Below are positions 1 through 6,660 of a stretch of 7,891 nucleotides of DNA, piece by piece (position 1 is the stretch's first letter; each line of letters opens with the position of its first letter). The notes below the pieces were generated by a model. The model was not told the origin of the DNA. It ran no database searches and saw only the letters and a program-made list of their open reading frames with translations. Where the stretch lies: positions 1-7,891 of the forward strand of contig CALTXP010000073.1 in NCBI GenBank assembly GCA_943913325.1. Direction: 5' to 3'. The DNA comes from an uncultured Anaerococcus sp. Lineage in GTDB: Bacteria > Bacillota > Clostridia > Tissierellales > Peptoniphilaceae. Made by a program: the position numbers and the translations under genes.

Positions 1-308
1 ATACATTTAGTCTACTTAACGGCATTGGCTTAATCATATTGATCATCGCTTATATTATGCTATCTATAGTTATTAAGACATTAGGTCATATTTGGACATT
101 GAAATTATTTATACTGCCCAATCACCCTATTATCACGTCAGGATTATATAAAGTAACGAAGTATCCAAACTATTTTTTAAATATCATTCCCGAATTAATT
201 GGTGTATTGCTACTAACACATGCTACATACACAACACTCTTATTAGTTCCATATGCTTATTTTTTAATTGTACGTATTCGTCAAGAAGAGAAATTAATGA
301 ATATATAA
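1..308 (+). CDS. YpbQ/isoprenylcysteine carboxyl methyltransferase-like membrane protein (3' part)
   Basis: The reading frame is open from the left edge (first full codon at base 3) to TAA at 306-308, so the start lies outside the window; the TTG at 39 is internal. The visible part is a very hydrophobic protein with the C-terminal signature of the ICMT family: GLYKVTKYPNY followed by two membrane segments and RIRQEEKLM. It aligns by eye with Bacillus subtilis YpbQ (BpsB), including the segment before the motif (TLG-x-W-T-L-K-x-x-I-L-P). Members of this membrane family transfer methyl groups from S-adenosylmethionine; in B. subtilis the substrate is an alkylpyrone, and here it is unknown. Two oddities: the usual RHPNY motif reads KYPNY, and the protein stops just after the EE motif where YpbQ continues for roughly 20 residues. 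A terminator-like element follows 8 bases after the stop. Family placement is fairly safe; activity is inference. Confidence 0.75.
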   Translation, partial: TFSLLNGIGLIILIIAYIMLSIVIKTLGHIWTLKLFILPNHPIITSGLYKVTKYPNYFLNIIPELIGVLLLTHATYTTLLLVPYAYFLIVRIRQEEKLMNI

Positions 309-316
309 AATAAAAA

Positions 317-405
317 GCCTACAATCACGCGGTTCAGAACACACATCTTTAAAGTAACATTTTGAAGAATGCACTATTTAAACATACGTGTTTGTAGGTT
401 TTTTA
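317..405 (+). terminator. Terminator-like inverted repeat with large loop
   Basis: CCTACAATCACG (318-329) pairs with CGTGTTTGTAGG (387-398) over 12 positions with one mismatch, and TTTTTT follows at 399-404. The loop of 57 bases contains smaller complementary stretches (TTTAAA twice), so a branched fold is possible. It begins just after the YpbQ-like stop and would end its transcript. On the minus strand the element is flanked by CTTTTTATTTT, so it could also work in that direction. The unusually long loop makes it atypical for a plain intrinsic terminator. Confidence 0.5.
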
Positions 406-947
406 ATACAAAGACGTAGATATGCCAGTGATAAGTTTCAGACATACCATTTGCATATTGTTGTATTACTGGTAGAAATTGGGGAGCTATTCTTTTTAGA
501 GTGCTGTATGTCTTACGTCAGACAACCCTCACACTTACCTTTACTTCAATTTATTACATCTATCTTTGGCATGTAAAAAGATTTAATAATATTAGATTTG
601 TCTTTTTTACTAAACTAAAAAATCCCAATGTACATCATTGAGATTTGTCAAAATTTTTATTAGGTGATATTAAAACTCACTTACTAGATACATAACTTTT
701 ATAGGTTAATTCTGTTTTTCTTACCGAACAATTTGTTAAATAGCTCATATGTTTTTCAAATTAAGTTAAAGATGAGAATCTAAAAAACATACTATGTTTC
801 AATATAAATATAGATTAGTTTAGGTGCTTATTTCATAAATAATCCCTTTAATTTAACTGTTAATTAGGACTAAAGATGAATGCATACATTTTATTAACTA
901 GTATATCCAAATAATAATTATTATACTAAGTTTAATAAAAAATAAAT
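406..947. other. Intergenic stretch without a supportable gene
   Basis: About 540 bases between the left gene and the end of gtfB. A frame of 62 codons (388-576, plus) is open, but it starts inside the terminator arm, has no ribosome binding site, and encodes nothing recognisable. Other frames on both strands are short. The stretch holds the minus-strand terminator at 617-646, an AT-rich imperfect hairpin (573-581 with 601-610), and a 7-bp inverted repeat TAGTATA/TATACTA (899-905 and 922-928) just downstream of the gtfB stop. I see no RNA gene signature. Confidence 0.5.
617..646 (-). terminator. Rho-independent terminator, likely for the sdr-gtfA-gtfB cluster
   Basis: Read on the minus strand, AAATCTCAATG (646-636), loop ATGTA, then CATTGGGATTT (630-620) form an 11-bp stem that pairs completely if one U-G wobble is allowed; the U-run at 622-617 overlaps the base of the stem. 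The wobble pairs only on the minus strand (it is a C-A mismatch on the plus strand), which supports leftward transcription. It lies about 300 bases past the gtfB stop with no gene between, so it is the first convincing stop for that transcript. Confidence 0.65.
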
Positions 948-2220
948 TCACTTCACTTTTTGTTGAAATTGTCTTTTTGAAATTGAATTAGAATATTCCA
1001 ATTGCAGGTTTAATTTATTAGAAAATAAAGTTTTCTCAGTACTTATCTGATTTATTGCAATGCTTAAATCATAGTAATTATCTAATTTATATATATTACT
1101 ACTATGGACAAATTGTCTATTGTGAATAGTTTCTTCAAATGCAATTATAATCATTTCATGTGCAAATGCTAAGTACATACTTTCAAATATCTCTTTCCCC
1201 TTATTTATATCTAAATAGATATCGCATTTACGACATAAATTTAAGATAGTTTTCTCAGTACTTTTTGGGTATAAATTTATATTTTGTATTCCATCTAATT
1301 GTAATAATCTTGAAGACATTTCAGTTTTAGATGCAATATGAAATGTGACGTTCTGATTCTCTCTCGCAATATATTCTACATATGGAATATTATCAGAATT
1401 AGTTATTATAAGTGCTTCATTACTATATTTGTTTACTTTCAAGAATTCGTACACATAACCACTATTTTCAATTTTATGTCGATATGAAGTTTCTACAGAA
1501 TCCATTACACGATAATATTCTTTTTTATCAGGAATTAAAATTTTCAAGTTATCTATATTTTTTAGAGCAATTTTCATGTTTTCAGGTAAATCATCTTTAA
1601 TTTTTTCTTGCCAAAATATTCTACACTTCATGTTAAAATCCCGTTGTCTATACAAAAACAGAAATGATGTTGCAAATGAATTAAGCACAATATCTTTTAT
1701 AGATAAATTTGCTTTTTCAAAAAAGTACGATAAAAACGAGATACGATTATCAAAGAATATCTCTTTATTATTCCATCTTAATATTAAATCCTTAGTAACA
1801 AGATTCTCCACTAAAAATTCATTATTATTTTGGTCAAAATAACGTTTCATTATTTGATTTTGATTGTCATCCATGACTAATTGAGCATATCGAAAACCAT
1901 ATTGGTTATAATAATCTATGAATTGAACATGTTCCTTTTTATTAAACCATTCTACTGAAGCCACCACTCTATTACGATATCCCTGCTGATTGATTGGAAC
2001 CTTCAATTTCCCAATATTTCGGGACTGGAACATCGTTGAAGTAAAGAGGGCTTTCATTTTCGATTGAGTTTCCAGAAAAAAATTTATAAGGCGACAATAC
2101 ATCACTGGGTAAGAATCCATTATCATTAACAACGACAGTTGTAGACTTAATATTCGCATTTATAAATGTTTTATATAATTGAAGCGTTTTACTATTTAAG
2201 TTATCGTATAAATTAATCAT
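948..2220 (-). pseudogene. gtfB: gtfB: GtfA-partner subunit of protein O-GlcNAc transferase, frameshifted
   Basis: GtfB is the non-catalytic partner that stabilises GtfA and holds the acceptor adhesin in the cytoplasm. The start is ATG at 2220-2218 with GAGG six bases upstream, overlapping the end of gtfA by 8 bases (translational coupling). The N-terminus (residues 1-75) carries the family pattern: MINLYD, VNDNGFLPSD, SPYKFFSG, PLYFNDVPVPKYWEI. The frame then runs into TAA after 82 residues, while the rest of the family (QGYRNRVV, VEWF, then LIITNSD at about 269, FHIASKTEMS at 292, CDIYLDIN at 331, FEETIHNRQF at 360) continues in another frame to TGA at 950-948. GATT is tandemly duplicated at 1988-1995 at the break. 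Removing one copy gives a single 422-residue protein reading SNQQGYRN, close to the length of streptococcal GtfB. As written the gene is broken; identity of the family is clear, the cause of the lesion is inference. Confidence 0.85.
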
Positions 2221-3721
2221 TTAGCACCTCATCAATTAAGTTTTTCCACTTTTCTTTAATATTTCCTATCAAATAGTTATTTGCAATTTTATATGACTCC
2301 GCTCTAGTTTTTTCATTATCTTGAGTAAAGAATAGTAATAGCTTATTTGTGAGTTCAGTTATTAAAGTATCTTCATCCAAATTAGTTATATCTATAGGTA
2401 CTCTATAACCATTAACATTATTTTTGATAAAAGTGGTATTACCATAATATACATCCAAACCTATTATTCCAAGACCAGAACCAACGGCTTCCATTAGTGT
2501 TAATCCGAATCCTTCACTTGTAGAACCTGAAAGATATAGTTCATAAGATTTATATATATCAGTAAGATCCATGTATCCTTTGAGGTGGATATAATTATTA
2601 GCTTGATAGTTATCTATAATTTGTTGCAGTTTTTGTCTTTCCGAACCCTCACCGTATATATCAAAGCTAATATCTTCATTTATTTTGTGTGCTTTAATGA
2701 CAGCCTTAATAAGCCAATCAACATGTTTCTCAATTGCTAAGCGAGAAGCTGTAATCATAGAAAATGGCTTTCTTTGTTGTTCAAATTTCAAATATTTAAT
2801 ATTTCCCACTGGAATAGTATATATTTTAGGTTTAAGATTCTTATATTTTTCAAATTGTAGTTGCAAAACATCCCTTTGATCTTCTGTAGCAACAATAAAA
2901 AAGTCAATATACTGAGCATTATTAAACACATATTCATAATTATTATTCCATAAAACATATTGGTCATTCGTATTTGAATGATTGTAGTGTTCAGCGTGAA
3001 TTACTACTCCTATGTGACCTTCTCTTTTATTCTCCAAAATAACTTGCCCAATATTTTTAGAACGGTCTACCAATAAAATATCATTATCTTTTAAATTAAG
3101 TTGACTAATAAAATACCCTATAAATTCTTTCTTTGAATATAAAATCTTATTCGGAAAGATATACATATTATCATCGTCTTTTACTATTTCCTCATAAGCT
3201 ACGCTCCCATTTTCATTAAAAAATTTTCGCAAATAAACTTTAGCTTTTTTATTATATGGTGCATAATACTCTGTAAAAACTTTAGTATAGGTATAAAATT
3301 CTTTTCGAATCAGTTTACCACTGGAAACAAATTCAGCACGATCAACAAAATCTTCATTTTTATACTTCAAATAACAATTGACATAACAACTTTTATTATT
3401 AAAATAAATTCTTTTTACTTTAGGCTTTATACTTATAACTTTTACATCGTTTGATTCAAGTTTTTCGATAATATTGTCAATTGTATACGAAGTAGGTTTA
3501 ATCTTAATATCTGTAAAATATTGATATATCCATATTACTTCCTCATTTGCTATACCTAGATTACTAGTAAGTGTTTGTATATTTTCTTTATTTATAAAAT
3601 CCAAAAATATAAACTTAAAATCTTCATTCAAGTCATCCAATATATTTCTTCGATAAAGTTGTGCATACTCAACACCACTACTCGCCCAACCAATACCAAA
3701 ATTCAGATTATAAATTGTCAT
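2213..3721 (-). CDS. gtfA: GtfA: catalytic subunit of protein O-GlcNAc transferase (GT-B fold)
   Basis: A 502-residue glycosyltransferase, matching the length of GtfA of serine-rich-repeat adhesin systems. The start is ATG at 3721-3719, giving the family N-terminus MTIYNLNFGIGWASSGVEYAQ, with AGGG five bases upstream; the frame is open 29 codons further but that extension runs through a hairpin and matches nothing. Visible landmarks: GIGWASSGVEYAQ at 9-21, a central insert domain typical of this family, HAEHY at 242-246, SRLAIEKHVDWL at 326-337, and the retaining-transferase E-x7-E motif EGFGLTLME at 403-411 near the UDP-sugar site. By family knowledge it moves GlcNAc from UDP-GlcNAc to Ser/Thr of an adhesin in the cytoplasm, as a complex with GtfB. 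It lies 88 bases behind the adhesin gene and overlaps gtfB, so the Sdr protein is the inferred substrate. No secA2/secY2 genes are in view. The Sdr-specific enzymes SdgA/SdgB are an alternative name, but the sequence resembles GtfA more. The gene is intact. Confidence 0.9.
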   Translation of the reverse strand: MTIYNLNFGIGWASSGVEYAQLYRRNILDDLNEDFKFIFLDFINKENIQTLTSNLGIANEEVIWIYQYFTDIKIKPTSYTIDNIIEKLESNDVKVISIKPKVKRIYFNNKSCYVNCYLKYKNEDFVDRAEFVSSGKLIRKEFYTYTKVFTEYYAPYNKKAKVYLRKFFNENGSVAYEEIVKDDDNMYIFPNKILYSKKEFIGYFISQLNLKDNDILLVDRSKNIGQVILENKREGHIGVVIHAEHYNHSNTNDQYVLWNNNYEYVFNNAQYIDFFIVATEDQRDVLQLQFEKYKNLKPKIYTIPVGNIKYLKFEQQRKPFSMITASRLAIEKHVDWLIKAVIKAHKINEDISFDIYGEGSERQKLQQIIDNYQANNYIHLKGYMDLTDIYKSYELYLSGSTSEGFGLTLMEAVGSGLGIIGLDVYYGNTTFIKNNVNGYRVPIDITNLDEDTLITELTNKLLLFFTQDNEKTRAESYKIANNYLIGNIKEKWKNLIDEVLND

Positions 3722-3753
3722 ATTATCCCTACTTCTGTTAAATATGTATGTGC

Positions 3754-3788
3754 AACAAGGCAAGCTAAATTTATTAGCTTGCCCTGTT
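3754..3788 (-). promoter_or_regulatory. Intercistronic stem-loop between adhesin and gtfA
   Basis: On the minus strand AACAGGGCAAGCTAA (3788-3774) pairs with TTAGCTTGCCTTGTT (3768-3754) over 15 positions, with one G-U wobble and a 5-base loop. It is the most GC-rich and most stable-looking hairpin in the cluster. No U-run follows on either strand, so it is not a standard intrinsic terminator. It sits 22 bases after the adhesin stop codon and 32 bases before the gtfA start. A role in protecting the 3' end of the adhesin mRNA, in processing, or in lowering gtfA expression is inference. Confidence 0.55.
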
Positions 3789-3923
3789 AATATAATAATC
3801 ATTTTCAAATTATTTTTCTTCTTTTTTACGACGTCTACCTAATAATGTGATTCCTCCAAATGCTGCTAGCATACTACCAATTAAACCAGCACGATGATCT
3901 TCTTGACCAGTGTCAGGTAATTC

Positions 3924-3983
3924 TGAATCCGATTCGCTTGTTGATTCACTATCTGAATCTGATTCGCTTGTTGATTCGCTGTC
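3924..3983 (-). repeat. Two tandem 30-bp Ser-Asp repeat units
   Basis: Bases 3924-3953 and 3954-3983 are direct repeats of 30 bases differing at three positions (3930/3960, 3948/3978, 3951/3981). They encode SESTSESDSD followed by SESTSESDSE, the whole of the SD region between the second B repeat and LPDTG. Sdr proteins usually carry a much longer SD stalk, so this is either a contracted array or one collapsed during assembly. Confidence 0.85.
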
Positions 3984-4640
3984 TTCAAAGTAGCCATTAT
4001 CTATAGTGAAATCATCGTGATCAGTAATTGTTACATGAACTTCTTCACCATCAGCATCTTTAGCATCATCATTACCTGAGTTAGTTGATGTTTGAGTAAG
4101 ACCCTCTGGTTTATCAAAATGAACTATGTAATCTCCACTATCTAATTCATCAAAACGATACTTACCATTTTCATCAGTTTCAGTTGTTTTTAATACGTTA
4201 CCTTCACTATCTTTTAAAGTAACTTTTACACCTTGAATTCCTTTTTCATTTTCATCTTGATAACCATCTTTATTTGAATCAAACCATACATAGTCACCTA
4301 AACTATATTTAGAAGTTGTCTTATAGAAGCCACTATCTAGCGTCCAGTTATCCCCATCTTGAATTACTCCAACAGTACTTAAACCATTTGAATCCACTTC
4401 AGAGTTAGTACCTTGATAAGCTTTTGTTGCTGTGTATCCTTCTGGCGTTTTAAAATTAATAATATAGTTACCATTAGGTAAATCTTTAAATTCATATTTA
4501 CCTTCAGAATCTGTCTTTGTAGTTTCTATAGTGCCGTTAGGACGCGTAAGTGAAACTTCTACTCCTTCTATGCCTCTTTCCTCATCATCTTGGATACCAT
4601 TTTTATTTGTATCTTCCCATACATAGTCTCCTAAGTTATA
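3984..4640 (-). repeat. Two SdrC-type B repeats (SdrD_B-like domains)
   Basis: Bases 4640-4308 (111 codons) and 4307-3984 (108 codons) encode two homologous Ig-like domains. Each begins Y-N/S-L-G-D-Y-V-W and includes an acidic EF-hand-like loop, GI-x-GV, TD-E/S-x-GKY, a P-x-GY or P-x-GL segment, and ends near the motif T-L/I-D-x-G-F/Y. Relatives bind calcium and act as a rigid stalk between the ligand-binding A region and the SD region. Two copies match SdrC; SdrE has three and SdrD five. Confidence 0.88.
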
Positions 4641-6056
4641 AAGTTTTTCATCTCCTCTAGCAACCCCATTTGCGCCTAATCGTTCAACAGTATTATCATG
4701 AGCATAAAAATCAGTTGTACCTTCAGCATTCTCATTTTCCATGATTACACGTGTACGTAAATCTTTGCTAGAGTTTGGATCAATTTTAGATGTAACTTTA
4801 ACGATATATGGATGATCGATATGCCCAAAGTCAATTTGTGCTTTCTTATCACCTATTTGATCAATCTTATATTGATCAGTAACATTTTCAAGGTCTTTTT
4901 CATTAACATAGAAACTTGGAGTAACATTGTCTGAAGATTTAGCATCTAATATTTCAATGTTAGAGTAGTCTGGATTTAATAAAGTACTACTATCATTTAC
5001 ATCCTCTTGATAGCCTTGAATTGTTAAGCGTGTATTATAGCTATCTTCAGATTTTGGATTTACATAGATATATTGAGTATAATCATGTGATCCTACGTTA
5101 AACAAATCAGCTTTAGTAATCAATGAACTAGCATTAGCAATTACATGCCCCTCATTGTAGTTGTTATAAACAACCTCTATTGGTTTAGTAACAGTTTTAT
5201 CTGCAACATTATAAATTAAGTCATAATCTCCACTTGTTTTAGCATTTTTTCTATCAATAAATTATGGAATTTCAAATTGTCCTTTAATATTCTCTTTTTT
5301 ATTTACATAGTCAGTAAATGTGTACACTAATTTTTTAGTTTCTGTATCATAAACACCATTTGCTACAACTTGCTCCCCATCATTGATAGTAGGATAAATT
5401 TTATTGTTTGCTGCTTTATAGTCTGCAATACCATTGAAATCAGCATATTCCGGCATATCTACTGTAAAGTAGTCGCCTTTATTGACTTTACCATCCACTT
5501 CGAATGATACACTTGTTGAAAAACTATGCCCATTGTTCGGTTCAACATAATCTTTATCAATATCTACTGAATTGACCTTAATTGAATCATTAACATTTTT
5601 TCCTTGCTTCTGAGCTTGTGAATTATCAGACGAACCCCCAGAAGGTGAATCAACTGAGCGTGTGTTTGTTGATGTAGTTGGCGCTGCATAAGTTACATAA
5701 TTATCCTCATTAGAAGTAGATGATTTGTCATTATCTGTTTCTTGTTTAGAATTGTTTATTACCTCGGAGTTAACCTCTGGATTTGATATCGAATTGTCTG
5801 AACTATGTTCTTTTGATAGTGCTTCACTTGTTGCTTCATTGCTTGGCACTTCTTCTTTTGTTGGTGCTTCGCTTGCATTACTGTCAGCTACATTTTCTGT
5901 AGTGTTTGATTTTTGATGCTCTTCTGCTGCATGTGCCCCATTCCCAATCCCAATTAATAGAGTAGATCCTACCAATATAGATGCCGTACCTACTGTAAAT
6001 CTTCTAATTGAATACTTATTCAACTTATTAGGTAAAAAGTCTAATTTATTTTTCAA

Positions 6057-6305
6057 CAAAAACGCTCCATTTTTTAAATTTATATAGAATTCTAAATTCC
6101 ACATTATTAAGTTAGCAGAAGTACAATTAATTTTCAATACAATGTTATATCTAAATATATTCTTTCTATATTTATATTAATTTAAACTTCAAAAAAACTT
6201 AACAATTTTAATAATCACAATATTTCTTTCGTTGTATTTTTTTTAATTAATTGATAGTGTATATATTAGTATTGATTTTCTACTTAATTAAAAGAGGCGA
6301 AAAAG
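6057..6305. promoter_or_regulatory. Divergent intergenic region upstream of the adhesin and the 81-residue gene
   Basis: About 250 very AT-rich bases separate the two divergent genes and must hold both promoters. Sequence resembling a ribosome binding site is clear on each side: GGAG at 6068-6065 (minus) and AGAGG near 6293-6297 (plus). I cannot single out promoters with confidence: on the minus strand TTGAAG followed 16 bases later by TATAGA, or TTGAAA followed 17 bases later by TAACTT, are weak candidates; on the plus side TATATT at 6262-6267 has no good -35 partner. The A-run and T-run tracts could attract global regulators, but no operator is recognisable. Confidence 0.4.
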
Positions 6306-6551
6306 ATGGGAAATAATAATAAGTATGGATATGAGGGAAAAAATGAAGAATATAACGAAAGATTAGGCATCAACGGTTATTATAAAACTGATTTAGACTT
6401 AGAAATTGAAAAAGAATTATTAGAACCTTCGAATGAAAATCAAAGTGAGTCCAATAATTCAGTAGCTAAGCGTATACGTCTAATCAGTATGATTCCTTTA
6501 ATAATAGCTTCAATACTATCACTTATTAGAATTGTGAGAACCTTTATATAA
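6306..6551 (+). CDS. Small protein of unknown function with C-terminal membrane segment
   Basis: An 81-residue frame with ATG at 6306 and AGAGG eight bases upstream, which makes translation likely. I do not recognise a family. Residues 1-55 are hydrophilic and rich in Asn, Glu and Lys (a GYEGKNEEYNERLGINGYY stretch, then an acidic helix-like part DLEIEKELLEP and an Asn/Ser-rich linker). A basic KRIR at 55-58 precedes one hydrophobic segment at about 59-77, ending RTFI. This layout suggests a tail-anchored protein with the N-terminus in the cytoplasm, since the positive residues lie before the segment. It is transcribed away from the adhesin, from the same intergenic region. An AT-only 8-bp hairpin (6547-6567) overlaps its stop codon but has no U-run. 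It could be a stand-alone small gene or a remnant of a longer one. Confidence 0.55.
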   Translation: MGNNNKYGYEGKNEEYNERLGINGYYKTDLDLEIEKELLEPSNENQSESNNSVAKRIRLISMIPLIIASILSLIRIVRTFI

Positions 6552-6660
6552 AAGTATATCTTTTATAATTAAACGGTATATAACTTTAATATAATATTAT
6601 TTTTTAGTAATTAATATTCAAAATACAACAAATCTAGTTATTTCAATTGAAAAATCTTCA
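6552..6660. other. Short AT-rich spacer
   Basis: Between the stop of the 81-residue gene and the last codon of the decayed DUF443-like gene there are only very AT-rich bases. An AT-rich palindrome followed by TTTTTT (about 6590-6605) could be a weak plus-strand terminator. Nothing else is visible. Confidence 0.35.

Larger units (their letters stand above)
3810..6056 (-). pseudogene. SdrC-like Ser-Asp MSCRAMM adhesin, interrupted by one in-frame stop
   Basis: Restored length is 748 codons from TTG at 6056-6054; GGAG (6068-6065) lies 8 bases upstream, whereas the longer frame to 6137 has no binding site and no family match. Order of parts: signal peptide with YSIRRFTVGTAS at 15-26 and cleavage expected near AHA-A (43/44); a Ser/Glu/Asn-rich linker; ligand-binding A region with the N2 motif VYTFTDYVN just before residue 250; two B repeats (about 473-583 and 584-691) opening YNLGDYVW and YSLGDYVW with EF-hand-like loops DTNKNGIQDDEE and DSNKDGYQDENE; a Ser-Asp stretch of only about 20 residues; LPDTG at 713-717; membrane segment and RRRKK tail. 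The protein would be exported and anchored to peptidoglycan by sortase A. Codon 265 is TAA (5264-5262) in the same frame as everything after it, where relatives have Leu in a P-L-F context, so a TTA to TAA change fits. As written, only a 264-residue secreted fragment is made. Confidence 0.88.

Noticed and set aside
388..576. Plus-strand 62-codon frame
   Set aside because: It starts within the terminator arm, lacks a ribosome binding site and resembles no known protein or transposase.
1412..1842. Plus-strand frames inside gtfB (1412-1600 and 1576-1842)
   Set aside because: They lie antisense to well-conserved gtfB sequence and have no family features.
2685..2879. Plus-strand frame inside gtfA
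   Set aside because: It is a shadow antisense to the conserved nucleotide-sugar domain of gtfA.
3575..3790. Plus-strand frame over the gtfA start and the stem-loop
   Set aside because: Antisense shadow without start signals.
3722..3808. 29-codon upstream extension of gtfA
   Set aside because: It runs through the intercistronic stem-loop and the family N-terminus MTIYN begins at 3721 with its own ribosome binding site.
3924..3983. Possible CRISPR-like repeat
   Set aside because: The two 30-bp units are directly adjacent without spacers and encode the Ser-Asp stalk in frame.
5725..5916. Plus-strand 63-codon frame rich in Ser, Leu and Val
   Set aside because: It is antisense to the low-complexity linker of the adhesin, which explains the composition.
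6057..6137. 27-codon upstream extension of the adhesin
   Set aside because: There is no binding site before 6137, and the added residues do not resemble YSIRK-type leaders, which begin shortly before the YSIRK motif.
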